A DNA stretch of 64,000 nt, taken from the NCBI RefSeq assembly GCF_009914335.1, contig NZ_CP043925.1, positions 248,001 through 312,000 of the forward strand, in the 5' to 3' direction. Below, in pieces: positions 31,500-45,074 of this stretch (position 1 is its first letter; every line of letters starts with the position of its first letter). Below the pieces are notes generated by a model. The model was given only the letters and a program-made list of their open reading frames with translations, was not told where the DNA came from and made no database searches. The position numbers and the translations under genes were made by a program. The stretch comes from Proteus columbae (GTDB taxonomy: Bacteria > Pseudomonadota > Gammaproteobacteria > Enterobacterales > Enterobacteriaceae).

Positions 31500-32942
31500 C
31501 TAGCGGTTGTTGTACATATCTTTATACAGATTAGTTTCAAAACGCACTAAATAAGCACGTCCAGCATTGCGATTCTGTGTAGGAGGTGAATACGCCGAAA
31601 CGTATTGTACAAACGCAACTTTTTGCCCATTTGCCGTGGTCATAAAGCCCGCTAGATTATAAACCCCTTTTAATGATCCCGTTTTGGCAGAAACCTTGCC
31701 ATCCACACCCGCTTCATGAAAACCGCCTCGATATTGTAATGTACCGTCATGTCCTGCAAGGGGAAGCATAGTGATAAAGTTTAATTCACTTTCATGTAGT
31801 CCAATATATTGAAGGATTTGCATCATGGTTGCAGGTGAAATGAGGTTATGGCGAGAAAGACCAGAGCCATCAACTATAACGGTATTTGCTAAATCAATTC
31901 CGGCTTTTTGTTTTAAAATAGCGCGGGTTGCTTCTGCGCCAGAGCGCCAAGTACCTGCAACGCCATAATACTCTCGACCAATAGTTCTAAATACGGTATC
32001 TGCAATCATATTGTCAGACTCTTTTAGCATGGTCGTCAGTAAGCTATGTAACGGTTTTGATTGTGTCTGTGCCAGTACAGTAACAGGCGCTTTTAATTGA
32101 GATCGACGTTTGATATATCCATCAAGTTCAATATTGGCGCGTTGTAACTCTTCTTTTAAAATTGTACCCGCCCAATGAGCACCATCTTGAATAGAAAACA
32201 TTAAAGGTACTGCATCGTCACGTTTAGGAATACAACCTGTGATTACATAGGTATTTAAGTCACGAACTGTGACATCTAATTCACAAAAACGGGTACGAGT
32301 TGATCCTTTCTCATAGGTTTCAACTTCACTTAAAACAGTGACAGGATAGAAAGAAGCTTTACGTATTGTGGCAATATCACCTTCTTTTTTGCCACTTTGC
32401 AGTAAGACGGAAAAGCAGTTCTTATCAACAATTGCAGCACTAGGAGGGGCACTAAAGCATTGTGTCAGATCATTCCAAACCCAACCTGGGGCTTTGTCGT
32501 GGCTTGAAAAAGCAGAAGTATCAATAAGCAAATCACCATGCACTTTTGTAACACCTGATTGCTTTAATATGGCAACCATTGCTCTTAATTGCTGACGGGT
32601 TAATGTAGGATCGCCAGTAAAACGAAAGATCAAATCACCATGAAGCTGATTGTCTTTTATCTTGCCTTCTGTTTCCATTGTTGTGGTGAATTGATAATTT
32701 CCACCTAATTGAAGTAATGCAGTAAGTGCAGTCACCACTTTCTGAGTACTTGCTGGAAGTGCTAATTGCTCGGCATGATAGTTAAGATTAGGAGAAGCAG
32801 CGCCAACGGGTTGAGTTATTAAACCTACTTGTGTTCCTTCAGGAAGAAGGGATGTGTAGTTTTCAACAGGTATTGCTTGGGTTGAAAAACTAATGATACT
32901 TAATGTGTAAAGTATCCGTCGAAATGTTGATAGTAAGTGCAT
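31500..32942 (-). CDS. dacB: D-alanyl-D-alanine carboxypeptidase/endopeptidase PBP4
   Basis: PBP4 is a periplasmic penicillin-binding protein that cleaves terminal D-Ala and cross-links in peptidoglycan. The 480-residue product has a signal peptide ending near residue 23. It has the catalytic SXXK motif (LPASTQKVV, Ser65 and Lys68), KESDNMIAD (SXN motif) and SAKTGSLKG (KTG motif). The ~190-residue insertion between SXXK and SXN is typical of the DacB (class C type 4) group. Convergent with obgE, divergent from greA. Confidence 0.95.
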   Translation of the reverse strand: MHLLSTFRRILYTLSIISFSTQAIPVENYTSLLPEGTQVGLITQPVGAASPNLNYHAEQLALPASTQKVVTALTALLQLGGNYQFTTTMETEGKIKDNQLHGDLIFRFTGDPTLTRQQLRAMVAILKQSGVTKVHGDLLIDTSAFSSHDKAPGWVWNDLTQCFSAPPSAAIVDKNCFSVLLQSGKKEGDIATIRKASFYPVTVLSEVETYEKGSTRTRFCELDVTVRDLNTYVITGCIPKRDDAVPLMFSIQDGAHWAGTILKEELQRANIELDGYIKRRSQLKAPVTVLAQTQSKPLHSLLTTMLKESDNMIADTVFRTIGREYYGVAGTWRSGAEATRAILKQKAGIDLANTVIVDGSGLSRHNLISPATMMQILQYIGLHESELNFITMLPLAGHDGTLQYRGGFHEAGVDGKVSAKTGSLKGVYNLAGFMTTANGQKVAFVQYVSAYSPPTQNRNAGRAYLVRFETNLYKDMYNNR

Positions 32943-33214
32943 AATTTCTCTATCCGTGACTATAGCGTGTAACGTTACAGTATTGATTGCCAGAGGCTAA
33001 TACTAAAGGGCAATGAGGGCAAAAGTAAACGGTAACAAGCAGGATTAGCTCATTATCGGAAAAAGTCCGTTTATCTCTTTATAAAGAGAGATAAGGCGTG
33101 AAGCAATGCGTCTGTTGTGTTAGATTTAGTTTTAAGTATGGGAGGTTTAGTTTACGTCCCAATAGCATGAGTTGGGAATATAATAGCGTCCCCTCATTTA
33201 CCGAATATATGTAG

Positions 33215-33251
33215 AGACAGGCCCAATTTAAGGCTGCCTGTGTCTTTTTTT
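33215..33251 (+). terminator. Terminator-like hairpin in the greA leader (GraL-like)
   Basis: AGACAGGC (33215-33222) can pair with GCCTG-TGTCT (33236-33245) with a bulge, followed by seven T, ~100 bases before greA. E. coli greA has a similar leader terminator that releases the small RNA GraL. This 409-base dacB-greA gap holds no other gene that I can see. Confidence 0.6.
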
Positions 33252-33351
33252 GTCTTGAGAAGAGTAAATAGATCCTTTTCTCTGTGTTGTTAGTATAAAA
33301 AATCAGGATGATACCTATTTTTTATTAGGAATAGTATTGAGGTATTAACAC

Positions 33352-33828
33352 ATGAATCAGATCCCTATGACAGTTCTAGGTGCAGAAAAATTACGCGAAG
33401 AGCTGGAATATTTAAAAGGTGTTCGTCGTCCCGAGATTATTGCTGCTATCGCTGAAGCTCGTGAACATGGAGACTTAAAAGAAAACGCGGAATATCATGC
33501 TGCAAGAGAGCAACAAGGTTTCTGTGAAGGACGCATACAAGAAATTGAAGCAAAATTATCAAATGCTCAAGTCATTGATATTACAAAGATGAATAACAAT
33601 GGTCGTATTATTTTTGGTTCAACAGTGACACTATTAAATGTTGAGACTGAAGAAGAGCAAACTTACCGCATTGTGGGTGATGATGAAGCGAACATTAAAG
33701 AAAACTTAATCTCTGTTAACTCACCGATTGCGCGTGGGTTAATTGGTAAAGAGTTAGATGATGTCGTGGTTATCACAACACCTGGTGGACAAGTCGAGTA
33801 TGAAATTTTAAACGTAGAATATATTTAA
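33352..33828 (+). CDS. greA: Transcript-cleavage factor GreA
   Basis: GreA rescues backtracked RNA polymerase by inserting its coiled coil into the secondary channel. The 158-residue product begins [22 protein letters not shown]. It has the coiled-coil tip [21 protein letters not shown] with the Asp-Glu pair that holds Mg2+, and a C-terminal FKBP-like domain ([22 protein letters not shown]). Confidence 0.98.
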   Translation: MNQIPMTVLGAEKLREELEYLKGVRRPEIIAAIAEAREHGDLKENAEYHAAREQQGFCEGRIQEIEAKLSNAQVIDITKMNNNGRIIFGSTVTLLNVETEEEQTYRIVGDDEANIKENLISVNSPIARGLIGKELDDVVVITTPGGQVEYEILNVEYI

Positions 33829-33880
33829 TTTGTAATTTACGTTTCTATAGAAAACTAGACTGTTATCCTGTGGTAATATA

Positions 33881-33905
33881 AAAAAGGCCTTAAAAGGCCT
33901 TTTTT
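33881..33905. terminator. Bidirectional terminator between greA and yhbY
   Basis: AAAAAGGCC (33881-33889) and GGCCTTTTT (33897-33905). Confidence 0.85.
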
Positions 33906-33948
33906 GCCATAGAGTTACTTATGGCATTTTTATATAAAGATACAAGTT

Positions 33949-34245
33949 TTATTTCGGTAAAATGATCTTACGTGCTTCTGAAGGACGATAAAGAACAAGA
34001 ATTTTTCCGATAACTTGTACATTCTGTGCACCGCTTTCGCGTACAATCGCTGCTACGATCAAGTTTTTAACATCTCGATCTTCGCCTGCGATTTTGACTT
34101 TGATAAGCTCATGGTGTGCCAGAGCGAGTTCAATTTCTGCAAGAACGCCTTCAGTCAGCCCGTTGTTACCAATCATAACGACTGGATTCAGGTGATGAGC
34201 GAGCCCTTTCAGGTGTTGAATTTGTTTTTTGTTAAGAGTCATCAT
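33949..34245 (-). CDS. yhbY: CRM-domain ribosome assembly protein YhbY
   Basis: A small CRM (CRS1-YhbY) RNA-binding protein associated with pre-50S particles. The 97/98-residue product (MTLNKKQIQHLKGLAHHLNPVVMIGNNGLTEGVLAEIE) has the GNNGLT loop (the GXXG motif of the fold) and the KVKIAGEDR strand. Adjacent ATG codons at 34245 and 34242 are both possible. Divergent from rlmE. Confidence 0.95.
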   Translation of the reverse strand: MMTLNKKQIQHLKGLAHHLNPVVMIGNNGLTEGVLAEIELALAHHELIKVKIAGEDRDVKNLIVAAIVRESGAQNVQVIGKILVLYRPSEARKIILPK

Positions 34246-34387
34246 TAATTTTTGCTTTGTTGGGATTGAAAACGATCTATTCTAACGCCATCTCTCACTT
34301 ATCACCATAAAATGTCGTTAAGACGAGGTTAAATGAGTGAAAGAGTAAAAATTTTGATAGCTAAGTGTATGATAGTTGGAAAACGCA

Positions 34388-35017
34388 ATGGCCAATAAGA
34401 AACGTTCGGCAAGCTCTAGCCGCTGGTTACAAGAACATTTTAGTGATAAATATGTTCAGCAAGCAAAGAAAAAAGGGTTTCGCTCTCGTGCTTGGTTTAA
34501 ACTGGAAGAAATTCAGCAAAGCGACAATATCTTTAAACCAGGTATGACCGTTGTCGATTTAGGAGCAGCCCCAGGTGGGTGGTCTCAATATGTTGTACAG
34601 CAGTTAGGAAACAAAGGTCGAATTATCGCATGTGACCTTTTACCTATGGATCCTATTGTTGGAGTCGATTTCCTTCAAGGCGATTTTCGTGATGAACTTG
34701 TGTTGAAGGCGTTGCTTGATAGAGTAGGTGAAAACAAAGTCCAGGTTGTCATGTCTGACATGGCTCCAAACATGAGCGGTACACCCGCGGTCGATATCCC
34801 TCGATCCATGTATTTAGTAGAGTTAGCGCTTGATATGTGTCGTGATGTACTGGCTCCCGGGGGAAGTTTTATTGTCAAAGTGTTTCAGGGAGAAGGCTTT
34901 GATGAATACCTGGGGCAAATACGCTCCCTGTTTACGAAAGTGAAAGTTCGTAAACCAGACGCTTCGCGGTCTCGTTCTCGTGAGGTATATATTGTAGCCA
35001 CAGGGCGTAAACTTTAG
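34388..35017 (+). CDS. rlmE: 23S rRNA U2552 2'-O-methyltransferase RlmE (FtsJ)
   Basis: RlmE methylates U2552 in the A loop at a late stage of 50S assembly. I chose the ATG at 34388 ([18 protein letters not shown]), giving 209 residues as in E. coli. [14 protein letters not shown] is the SAM-binding motif, [12 protein letters not shown] holds the catalytic Asp, and [13 protein letters not shown] the catalytic Lys of the KDKE tetrad. Followed by ftsH after 47 bases, in the conserved heat-shock operon order. Confidence 0.97.
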   Translation: MANKKRSASSSRWLQEHFSDKYVQQAKKKGFRSRAWFKLEEIQQSDNIFKPGMTVVDLGAAPGGWSQYVVQQLGNKGRIIACDLLPMDPIVGVDFLQGDFRDELVLKALLDRVGENKVQVVMSDMAPNMSGTPAVDIPRSMYLVELALDMCRDVLAPGGSFIVKVFQGEGFDEYLGQIRSLFTKVKVRKPDASRSRSREVYIVATGRKL

Positions 35018-35064
35018 TACCCTAAAGCTATTTGTTAACACAGTTGTAATATGAGGTTAATCCC

Positions 35065-37011
35065 TTGAGTGACATGGCGAAAAACCTGATCCTCTGGCTA
35101 GTTATTGCAGTCGTTTTGATGTCATTATTCCAGAGCTTCGGACCCAGCGATTCGAATAGTCGTAAGGTGGATTACTCTACCTTTATCAATGAGTTAACTA
35201 ATAACCAATTACGCGAGGTCAGCATAAGTGGTTATGATATTAATGTAACTAAAACAGATAACTCAAAGTACAGCACGTATATGCCTATGCGTGATGATAA
35301 CCTGCTGACCACTTTAATGAACCGTAATGTAAAAGTAACGGGCGAACCACTTGAAGGCCAAAGCCTTCTGACTCAAATTTTTGTGTCTTGGTTCCCAATG
35401 CTATTACTGATTGGTCTTTGGATTTTCTTTATGCGCCAAATGCAAGGTGGTGGCGGTAAAGGTGCGATGTCTTTCGGTAAAAGCAAGGCGCGCATGTTGA
35501 CAGAAGACCAAATCAAAACAACCTTTGCTGATGTAGCGGGTTGTGATGAAGCGAAAGAAGAAGTAAGCGAATTAGTTGAGTATTTACGTGATCCAGGTCG
35601 TTTCCAGAAGTTAGGGGGTAAAATCCCTAAAGGTATTCTGATGGTAGGACCTCCAGGTACAGGTAAAACATTATTAGCAAAAGCCATCGCGGGTGAAGCT
35701 AAAGTCCCATTCTTTACCATTTCAGGTTCTGATTTCGTTGAAATGTTCGTGGGTGTGGGTGCTTCTCGTGTTCGTGATATGTTTGAACAAGCTAAAAAAG
35801 CAGCACCTTGTATCATCTTTATCGATGAAATCGATGCGGTTGGTCGTCAACGTGGTGCTGGTTTAGGCGGTGGTCATGATGAACGTGAACAAACACTGAA
35901 CCAAATGCTAGTTGAAATGGATGGTTTCGAAGGTAATGAAGGAATTATCGTTATCGCGGCAACTAACCGTCCAGATGTGTTAGACCCAGCATTACTTCGC
36001 CCAGGTCGTTTTGACCGTCAAGTGGTTGTTGGTTTACCTGATGTGCGTGGACGTGAGCAAATACTTAAAGTCCATATGCGTCGCGTACCTTTATCACCAG
36101 ATGTTGATCCAGCAATTTTAGCGCGTGGTACTCCAGGTTTCTCTGGTGCTGACTTAGCTAACTTAGTTAACGAAGCGGCTTTATTTGCTGCTCGTGGTAA
36201 TAAACGTGTTGTCTCAATGGTCGAGTTTGAGAAAGCGAAAGATAAGATAATGATGGGCGCAGAGCGCCGTTCAATGGTGATGACTGAAGAACAAAAAGCA
36301 TCAACCGCTTATCATGAAGCTGGTCACGCAATTATTGGTCGTTTAGTACCTGAACATGATCCTGTGCATAAAGTGACGATTATTCCTCGTGGACGTGCAT
36401 TAGGTGTGACTTTCTTCTTACCTGAAGGCGACCAAATTAGTGCGAGCCGTCAGAAGTTAGAGAGCCAAATTTCAACACTTTACGGTGGCCGTTTAGCTGA
36501 AGAAATTATCTATGGTGTAGAGCATGTTTCTACGGGTGCTTCTAATGACATCAAAGTTGCAACCAATATTGCACGTAACATGGTGACACAGTGGGGCTTC
36601 TCTGAAAAATTAGGGCCATTGCTGTACGCAGAAGAAGAAGGTGAAGTGTTCTTAGGTCGTTCTGTTGCTAAAGCGCAACATATGTCTGATGAAACAGCTC
36701 GTACAATTGACGAAGAAATTAAAGCTATCGTTGATCGTAACTATGTTCGTGCTCGTCAGATCTTAATGGACAACCTTGATATTCTGCACTCAATGAAAGA
36801 TGCACTGATGACTTATGAAACTATCGATGCGCCTCAAATTGATGATTTAATGAATCGTCGTGATGTTCGTCCACCTGCGGGTTGGGAAGGCAATAATGGC
36901 AATAGTGGTGCAACGACTACTGCTCAGCCAGCACAAACGAATGTAGCGAGTGAGCCAAAAGACAAGCCTGAGTCAGAAAGTGATACACCTTCTGATAACA
37001 ATACTCATTAA
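35065..37011 (+). CDS. ftsH: ATP-dependent zinc metalloprotease FtsH
   Basis: FtsH is a hexameric membrane AAA+ protease that degrades LpxC, sigma-32 and orphan membrane proteins. The 648-residue product has two transmembrane segments (about 7-23 and 103-122) around a periplasmic domain, the Walker A motif GPPGTGKT (195-202), Walker [15 protein letters not shown] arginines and the zinc site HEAGH (about 417). The TTG at 35065 is well placed after ATGAGG; an ATG three codons on (MAKNLILW) is the alternative. The C-terminal tail is low-complexity and diverges from E. coli. Confidence 0.97.
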   Translation: MSDMAKNLILWLVIAVVLMSLFQSFGPSDSNSRKVDYSTFINELTNNQLREVSISGYDINVTKTDNSKYSTYMPMRDDNLLTTLMNRNVKVTGEPLEGQSLLTQIFVSWFPMLLLIGLWIFFMRQMQGGGGKGAMSFGKSKARMLTEDQIKTTFADVAGCDEAKEEVSELVEYLRDPGRFQKLGGKIPKGILMVGPPGTGKTLLAKAIAGEAKVPFFTISGSDFVEMFVGVGASRVRDMFEQAKKAAPCIIFIDEIDAVGRQRGAGLGGGHDEREQTLNQMLVEMDGFEGNEGIIVIAATNRPDVLDPALLRPGRFDRQVVVGLPDVRGREQILKVHMRRVPLSPDVDPAILARGTPGFSGADLANLVNEAALFAARGNKRVVSMVEFEKAKDKIMMGAERRSMVMTEEQKASTAYHEAGHAIIGRLVPEHDPVHKVTIIPRGRALGVTFFLPEGDQISASRQKLESQISTLYGGRLAEEIIYGVEHVSTGASNDIKVATNIARNMVTQWGFSEKLGPLLYAEEEGEVFLGRSVAKAQHMSDETARTIDEEIKAIVDRNYVRARQILMDNLDILHSMKDALMTYETIDAPQIDDLMNRRDVRPPAGWEGNNGNSGATTTAQPAQTNVASEPKDKPESESDTPSDNNTH

Positions 37012-37050
37012 TCCTTATCGGGTTACGCATATTGAGTAAGCTATAAATAC

Positions 37051-37077
37051 AAACCCCAGGCTTCTGGGGTTTTTTTA
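37051..37077 (+). terminator. Intrinsic terminator after ftsH
   Basis: AAACCCCAG and CTGGGGTTT around a short loop, then seven T. It lies only 20 bases before folP, which therefore needs read-through or its own promoter. Confidence 0.88.
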
Positions 37078-37093
37078 TGAAGGTATCAATGAA

Positions 37094-37936
37094 ATGAAAT
37101 TAATGGCTAGAGGAACAGAACTTAACTTATCAACACCTCAAGTTATGGGGATTTTGAATGTCACTCCAGACTCTTTCTCTGATGGAGGCACTCATAATTC
37201 ACTTAATGATGCAGTTGATCATGCAGCAAAATTAATCGCCGAAGGGGCTTCTATCATCGATATTGGTGGCGAGTCTACCAGACCTGGTGCAAGTGACGTC
37301 TCTATTGATGAAGAGTTACAGCGTGTTGTTCCTGTTGTTGAGGCTATTCGTCAGCGTTTTGATGTTTGGATCTCCGTTGATACATCTAAAGCTCAAGTTA
37401 TTACTGAATCAGCAAATGTAGGTGCTTCAATTATCAATGATATTCGCTCCTTACAAGAGCCGGGAGCACTTGAAGCAGCCGCTAAAACAGGTTTGCCAGT
37501 GTGTATTATGCATATGCAGGGTGACCCTAAAACCATGCAACAGTCACCACATTATGAGAATGTGATGATGGATGTTGAGCGTTTTTTACAAGAAAATATT
37601 CAACGCTGTGTTGATGCTGGGATCGAAAAAAATCAAATTATTCTTGATCCAGGATTCGGCTTTGGTAAAAATTTAGCGCATAATTACCAATTATTAGCAC
37701 ACCTAAGTGAACTTCATCACTTTGGTTTACCCATACTTGCCGGAATGTCACGCAAATCAATGGTTGGACAACTATTGAATGTACCACCACAAGAGCGTGT
37801 TGCTGGTAGCGTGGCATGCGCAGTTATTGCAGCGATGCAAGGCGCACAAATTATTCGTGTACACGATGTTAAAGAGACGGTTGATGCGATGAAAATCGTA
37901 CAAGCGACTCTTTCTGCAAAGGAAAATAATGAATGA
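37094..37936 (+). CDS. folP: Dihydropteroate synthase
   Basis: FolP condenses p-aminobenzoate with dihydropterin pyrophosphate in folate synthesis and is the sulfonamide target. The 280-residue TIM-barrel protein has [14 protein letters not shown] (loop 1), [11 protein letters not shown] (loop 2), IINDIRSL, and the DPGFGFGKN pterin-binding motif near residue 185. Its stop overlaps the glmM start by 4 bases (ATGA). Confidence 0.97.
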   Translation: MKLMARGTELNLSTPQVMGILNVTPDSFSDGGTHNSLNDAVDHAAKLIAEGASIIDIGGESTRPGASDVSIDEELQRVVPVVEAIRQRFDVWISVDTSKAQVITESANVGASIINDIRSLQEPGALEAAAKTGLPVCIMHMQGDPKTMQQSPHYENVMMDVERFLQENIQRCVDAGIEKNQIILDPGFGFGKNLAHNYQLLAHLSELHHFGLPILAGMSRKSMVGQLLNVPPQERVAGSVACAVIAAMQGAQIIRVHDVKETVDAMKIVQATLSAKENNE

Positions 37937-39270
37937 GCGAACGTAAATACTTTGGAACAGATGGTATCCGTGGAAAAGTAGGTGACAGTCCAATTACACC
38001 TGATTTTGTATTAAAGCTGGGTTGGGCTGCGGGCAAAGTATTAGCACGTCATGGCTCTCGTAAAATCATTATTGGTAAAGATACACGTATCTCAGGCTAT
38101 ATGCTGGAATCTGCATTAGAAGCTGGTTTAGCAGCGGCAGGTTTATCCGCCTCATTTACAGGGCCCATGCCAACACCTGCTGTTGCTTATTTAACGCGTA
38201 CATTCCGTGCTGAAGCTGGGATTGTTATTTCAGCCTCTCATAACCCTTATTACGATAACGGGATCAAATTCTTCTCTATTGATGGTACAAAATTACCAGA
38301 TGAAGTAGAAGAAGCCATTGAAGCTGAAATGGAAAAGCCAATTACCTGTGTTGAATCAGCAGAGCTTGGTCGTGCAAATCGTATCGTGGATGCGGCAGGT
38401 CGTTATATTGAATTCTGTAAAGGGACTTTCCCAAATGAAAACAATCTTAATGGTCTAAAAGTGGTTGTCGATTGTGCTCATGGTGCAACATACCATATTG
38501 CACCAAACGTATTTCGTGAATTAGGTGCTGAAGTGATCACTATTGGCTGTGATCCAACGGGTATCAATATCAACGAAGAGTGTGGCGCAACAGATGTTCG
38601 TATGTTGCAAAAACGCGTATTAGAAGAAGGCGCTGATGTTGGTTTAGCTTTTGATGGTGACGGCGACCGTATCATCATGGTTGACCATCAAGGCCTAAAA
38701 GTTGATGGTGACCAAATTCTCTACATTATTGCAAGAGAAGCGTTACGCCAAGGTCAATTACGCGGTGGTGCAGTTGGGACTCTAATGAGCAATATGGGAT
38801 TAGAGATTGCACTTAAACAACTGGGTATTCCTTTTGTAAGAGCAAAAGTGGGCGACCGCTATGTGCTTGAAAAATTACAAGAGAAAGGCTGGCGTTTAGG
38901 TGCTGAAAACTCGGGCCACATTATTTTATTAGATAAAACGACTACAGGTGATGGTATTGTTGCAGGTTTACAAGTTTTAAGTGCAATGGTGCGTAACCAT
39001 ATGAGTCTGCATGATCTATGTAGTGGCATGAAACTATTACCACAAATTTTAGTGAATGTTCGCTTTACCGGTAGCCACGATCCGCTACAAACACCTGAAG
39101 TTCAGAAAGTCGCTAAAGCGGTTGAAGAAGAACTGGCTGGTAAAGGTCGTGTATTGCTGCGTAAATCAGGAACAGAACCTTTAATTCGTGTCATGGTTGA
39201 AGGTGAAAATGAAGAGCAAGTCACTGCGATGGCAAATCGTATTGCTGACGCTGTGAAGCACGTTGGTTAA
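37933..39270 (+). CDS. glmM: Phosphoglucosamine mutase GlmM
   Basis: GlmM converts glucosamine-6-phosphate to glucosamine-1-phosphate for UDP-GlcNAc. The 445-residue product has the active phosphoserine loop [16 protein letters not shown] (Ser102), the Mg2+ site DGDGDR (near residue 240), the GAENSGHII sugar loop and the phosphate-binding [14 protein letters not shown] at the C-terminus. Confidence 0.98.
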   Translation: MSERKYFGTDGIRGKVGDSPITPDFVLKLGWAAGKVLARHGSRKIIIGKDTRISGYMLESALEAGLAAAGLSASFTGPMPTPAVAYLTRTFRAEAGIVISASHNPYYDNGIKFFSIDGTKLPDEVEEAIEAEMEKPITCVESAELGRANRIVDAAGRYIEFCKGTFPNENNLNGLKVVVDCAHGATYHIAPNVFRELGAEVITIGCDPTGININEECGATDVRMLQKRVLEEGADVGLAFDGDGDRIIMVDHQGLKVDGDQILYIIAREALRQGQLRGGAVGTLMSNMGLEIALKQLGIPFVRAKVGDRYVLEKLQEKGWRLGAENSGHIILLDKTTTGDGIVAGLQVLSAMVRNHMSLHDLCSGMKLLPQILVNVRFTGSHDPLQTPEVQKVAKAVEEELAGKGRVLLRKSGTEPLIRVMVEGENEEQVTAMANRIADAVKHVG

Positions 39271-39435
39271 TTGATGCTTTTTTCTTCAATCAATCACTTT
39301 GTAGAAAAATAACCTTGCTTGTCAGTTCAGCTTTGGTTAGTATTCACACCCGCTTAGTAAGGTCTTGAACTAAAGCGGGTGAAGCAATCGAAGGTTATCG
39401 TTAAGACGATAAGTTCCATAGAAAAGGTAACGCAA

Positions 39436-39780
39436 ATGTATACGGCACTCATTGTTATTCTTATCATTGTAGCAACAGGGCTAGTTGGTCTGATCCTGTT
39501 ACAGCAGGGTAAAGGTGCTGATATGGGCGCTTCTTTTGGTGCAGGTGCTTCCGGTACAGTATTTGGTTCAAGCGGTTCAGCTAACTTTATGACCCGTATG
39601 ACCGCTGTTTTAGCGACAGCTTTTATTGTACTTGCCCTTATTTTAGGTAATCTAAGTGCCAATAAAACTGTGCGTGAAGACAGCAAATGGATGTCTATCG
39701 AGCAGACTACAGAAGAAGCTAAAAAAGCTGAGCAATTAGCAGCGCCTGTAGCGCCAGCAAATACAGATATTCCGCAGTAA
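39436..39780 (+). CDS. secG: Protein-export membrane protein SecG
   Basis: SecG is a SecYEG translocon subunit with two transmembrane helices. The 114-residue product starts MYTALIVILIIVATGLVGLI (helix 1), has the conserved LLQQGKGADMGASFGAGASGTVFGS loop, then helix 2 (TAVLATAFIVLALILG) and a polar tail. I chose the ATG at 39436, with AAAGGTAA upstream, over an in-frame upstream start at 39379. As in E. coli, a leucine and an initiator tRNA gene follow. Confidence 0.96.
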   Translation: MYTALIVILIIVATGLVGLILLQQGKGADMGASFGAGASGTVFGSSGSANFMTRMTAVLATAFIVLALILGNLSANKTVREDSKWMSIEQTTEEAKKAEQLAAPVAPANTDIPQ

Positions 39781-39838
39781 ACTAAGTAAAGATTTAAATG
39801 AGATTGTTAATTTTTACGCAGTAACAGTCTCATTAAGT

Positions 39839-39928
39839 GCCGAGGTGGTGAAATTGGTATACACGCTACCTTGAGGTGGTAGTGCCTATAAAACGGGCGT
39901 ACGGGTTCAAGTCCCGTTCTCGGCACCA
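39839..39928 (+). tRNA. leuU: tRNA-Leu (GAG anticodon)
   Basis: A 90-nt class II tRNA: acceptor GCCGAGG pairs with TCTCGGC, discriminator A, encoded CCA. The anticodon loop reads CTTGAGGT with GAG in the middle, the variable arm is long, and the T loop is GGTTCAAGTCC. Three bases longer than the E. coli leuU counterpart in the variable arm. Confidence 0.97.
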
Positions 39929-39988
39929 TTATTCCAGATAGCTTGCGTTTTGCTTGTTATCAGCGTAAAATTTGCCACGTTTTTCGAA

Positions 39989-40065
<77 letters not shown>

Positions 40066-40186
40066 CTTCTAACAATACAGCACTTTTCTCATTAATCATC
40101 TTGTTGAACCGATTATGATCCTGAGTGGAATGTGCCGTAAGAAGAGGTTATTCTCGAATGGCAAGTTACAGGGTCCAGTTGCATAA

Positions 40187-42249
<2,063 letters not shown>

Positions 42250-42271
42250 CAACTGAGCAGGAAGGAACAGA

Positions 42272-45028
42272 ATGACAGATGAAACAGTAAAATCACTGGC
42301 AGAAGAGATTCAGACACCGGTTGAACGTTTGGTACAGCAGTTTGCTGATGCCGGTATTAAGAAGACCGTCTCTGATTCTGTCTCCCAAAAAGAGAAAGAA
42401 ACCTTACTGGCTTGGTTGAATCGTGATAAAGACGTATCAACCAACCAACCAGAAAAATTAACGTTACAACGCAAAGTGCGTAGTACGTTAAGTGTTCCTG
42501 GTACAGGTGGCAAAAGTAAATCAGTAGCCATCGAAGTCCGCAAAAAACGCACTTATGTGAACCGTGACGCCATTGAAAAAGCGCAAGCGGATGAGCAAGC
42601 TCAGCGTGAAGCGGAAGAAAAGGCGCATCGCGAAGCCGAAGAAAAAGCACAGCGCGAAGCACAAGAGAAAGCACAGCGCGAAGCTGAAGAAAAAGCAAAA
42701 CGTGAAGCTGAAAAGGCAAAGAAAGACGCCGAAGAAAAAGCGAAACGTGAAGCTGAAGAAGCAAAACGTGAAGCAGCGGAATTAGCTAAGCGCGAAGCAG
42801 CGGAAAAAGATAAAGTGAAACAAAACGATAAACCAAAAGCTGATAAAGCAGCAGATCAGGAAAAAGCACGTCGCAATGCTGAACAGGCTGAACTGAAGCG
42901 TAAAACGGAAGAAACACAGCGCCGTAAAGCGGAAGAAGAAGCACGAGTTGCAGCAGAAAAAGCACGTCGTTTAGCTGAAGAAAATGCTGAAAAATGGACT
43001 GCTGAACCTAAAGCGCCAGAAACTGAAGGCTCAGACTATCATGTAACAACATCACGTTATGCTCGTGATGCAGAAGATGAAAGTGATGCTGAGGTTGAAG
43101 GTGGCCGCGGTCGTGGTCGCAACGCTAAGGCTCCTCGTCCTAAGAAAAACAACCGCCATTCTGAAAAAGCAGATCGTGAAGAAGCACGTGCTGCTGGCCG
43201 TACTAACAAGAAAGGTAAACGTAAAGGTAGCTCATTACAGCAAGGCTTCAATAAGCCAGCTGCTGTTGTAAACCGTGATGTTATCATCGGTGAGACTATT
43301 TCTGTTGCCGAACTTGCTAACAAAATGGCAGTAAAAGGATCTGAAGTTATCAAAACTATGATGAAAATGGGTGCTATGGCGACCATTAATCAGGTTTTAG
43401 ACCAAGAAACTGCACAGCTTGTTGCTGAAGAAATGGGTCATAAAGTTATCTTACGTCGTGAAAACGAGTTAGAAGAACAAGTCATGAGCGATCGTGATAC
43501 TGGCGAAGAAAGCGCAGTATCTCGTGCACCAGTTGTAACTATCATGGGTCACGTTGACCACGGTAAAACATCATTACTGGACTACATTCGTTCAACGAAA
43601 GTAGCATCAGGCGAAGCGGGTGGTATCACCCAGCATATCGGTGCTTACCACGTTAAGACTGACAAAGGTGAAATCACCTTCCTAGATACTCCAGGTCACG
43701 CCGCGTTTACTTCAATGCGTGCTCGTGGTGCTCAGGTAACGGATATCGTTGTTCTGGTTGTTGCGGCAGATGATGGTGTAATGCCACAAACTATCGAAGC
43801 AATCCAACACGCAAAAGCTGCAAACGTACCCGTTGTTGTTGCAGTGAACAAAATTGATAAACACGAAGCTGATCCAGATCGCGTTAAAACTGAACTGTCT
43901 CAATATGGCATCTTGCCAGAAGAGTGGGGCGGCGAAACTCAGTTTATGCACGTATCTGCAAAACAAGGTTTAGGTATTGACGAACTGCTGGATGCTATTC
44001 TTTTACAAGCTGAAGTTCTTGAACTGAAAGCAGTTAAAGAAGGTATGGCAAGCGGGGTTGTTATCGAATCTTACCTTGATAAAGGCCGTGGCCCAGTTGC
44101 AACTATTCTTGTCCGTGAAGGTACACTGAATAAGGGTGACATCGTTCTGTGTGGTTTCGAATACGGTCGTATTCGTGCGATGCGTAACGAATTAGGTCAA
44201 GACGTTCAATCTGCTGGTCCATCAATGCCAGTTGAGATCTTAGGTCTGTCTAACGTTCCTTCTGCGGGTGATGAAGCAACGGTTGTTCGTGACGAGAAGA
44301 AAGCGCGTGAAGTTGCATTATACCGTCAAGGTAAATTCCGCGATGTTAAACTGGCTCGTCAGCAGAAATCTAAACTGGAAAACATGTTCGCTAACATGGA
44401 AGAAGGTAAAACTTCTGAACTGAACATCGTTCTGAAAACAGACGTTCAAGGTACTTGTGAAGCGATTACTGATGCCTTGGTTAAACTGTCTACTAATGAA
44501 GTTAAACTGAAAATCATCGGTTCAGGCGTAGGTGGTATCACCGAAACTGACGCAACATTAGCAGCGGCTTCTAACGCAATCATTCTTGGCTTTAACGTTC
44601 GTGCTGATGCATCTGCTCGCCGTATCATTGAACAAGAAAGCGTTGATTTACGTTACTACTCCGTTATCTATAGCCTGATTGACGAAATCAAACTGGCAAT
44701 GAGCGGTATGTTGGCACCTGAATATAAACAAGAAATCATGGGTCTTGCAGAAGTCCGTGATGTGTTTAAATCACCTAAATTTGGCGCGATTGCGGGCTGT
44801 ATGGTGGTTGAAGGTAACATCAAACGTAATAACCCAATTCGTGTTCTACGTGATAACGTGGTTATCTATGAAGGCGAGCTGGAGTCACTGCGTCGCTTTA
44901 AAGATGACGTCAACGAAGTACGTAACGGCATGGAATGTGGTATCGGTGTGAAAAACTACAACGATGTTCGTGTTGGCGACATGATTGAAGTCTTCCAAGT
45001 TATCGAAATCAAACGTTCTATTGATTAA
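42272..45028 (+). CDS. infB: Translation initiation factor IF-2
   Basis: IF-2 is the GTPase that delivers initiator fMet-tRNA to the 30S subunit. The 918-residue protein has an N-terminal IF2-N domain (1-50), a very long Glu/Lys/Ala/Arg-rich helix (about 100-235), a second IF2-N domain ([20 protein letters not shown]), and the G domain with [13 protein letters not shown] (G1), DTPGHAAF (G3) and NKIDK (G4), then C1 and C2 domains. E. coli makes shorter IF2 forms from internal starts; a GTG here may do the same. Confidence 0.98.
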   Translation: MTDETVKSLAEEIQTPVERLVQQFADAGIKKTVSDSVSQKEKETLLAWLNRDKDVSTNQPEKLTLQRKVRSTLSVPGTGGKSKSVAIEVRKKRTYVNRDAIEKAQADEQAQREAEEKAHREAEEKAQREAQEKAQREAEEKAKREAEKAKKDAEEKAKREAEEAKREAAELAKREAAEKDKVKQNDKPKADKAADQEKARRNAEQAELKRKTEETQRRKAEEEARVAAEKARRLAEENAEKWTAEPKAPETEGSDYHVTTSRYARDAEDESDAEVEGGRGRGRNAKAPRPKKNNRHSEKADREEARAAGRTNKKGKRKGSSLQQGFNKPAAVVNRDVIIGETISVAELANKMAVKGSEVIKTMMKMGAMATINQVLDQETAQLVAEEMGHKVILRRENELEEQVMSDRDTGEESAVSRAPVVTIMGHVDHGKTSLLDYIRSTKVASGEAGGITQHIGAYHVKTDKGEITFLDTPGHAAFTSMRARGAQVTDIVVLVVAADDGVMPQTIEAIQHAKAANVPVVVAVNKIDKHEADPDRVKTELSQYGILPEEWGGETQFMHVSAKQGLGIDELLDAILLQAEVLELKAVKEGMASGVVIESYLDKGRGPVATILVREGTLNKGDIVLCGFEYGRIRAMRNELGQDVQSAGPSMPVEILGLSNVPSAGDEATVVRDEKKAREVALYRQGKFRDVKLARQQKSKLENMFANMEEGKTSELNIVLKTDVQGTCEAITDALVKLSTNEVKLKIIGSGVGGITETDATLAAASNAIILGFNVRADASARRIIEQESVDLRYYSVIYSLIDEIKLAMSGMLAPEYKQEIMGLAEVRDVFKSPKFGAIAGCMVVEGNIKRNNPIRVLRDNVVIYEGELESLRRFKDDVNEVRNGMECGIGVKNYNDVRVGDMIEVFQVIEIKRSID
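42815..42817 (+). promoter_or_regulatory. Candidate internal start codon for a short IF-2 form
   Basis: A GTG (codon 182 of infB) begins [19 protein letters not shown], which aligns with the start of E. coli IF2-2 (also a GTG) ahead of the shared EKARR...AELKRK segment. Only a weak purine stretch, CGGAAAAA, precedes it. Confidence 0.4.
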
Positions 45029-45048
45029 TTTAGTCCGTCTTGTTTTAA

Positions 45049-45074
45049 AAGGGAGCTCAAGGGCTCCCTTCTTA
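45049..45074 (+). terminator. Hairpin after infB
   Basis: AAGGGAGC (45049-45056) pairs with GCTCCCTT (45063-45070); T-rich but interrupted tail. The 302-base infB-rbfA gap holds this hairpin and an AT-rich stretch that may carry an rbfA promoter; I see no gene. Confidence 0.65.

Noticed and set aside
37051..37094. Treating ftsH and folP as strictly separate operons because of the terminator
   Set aside because: A terminator this close to the start often gives partial read-through; the sequence alone cannot decide.
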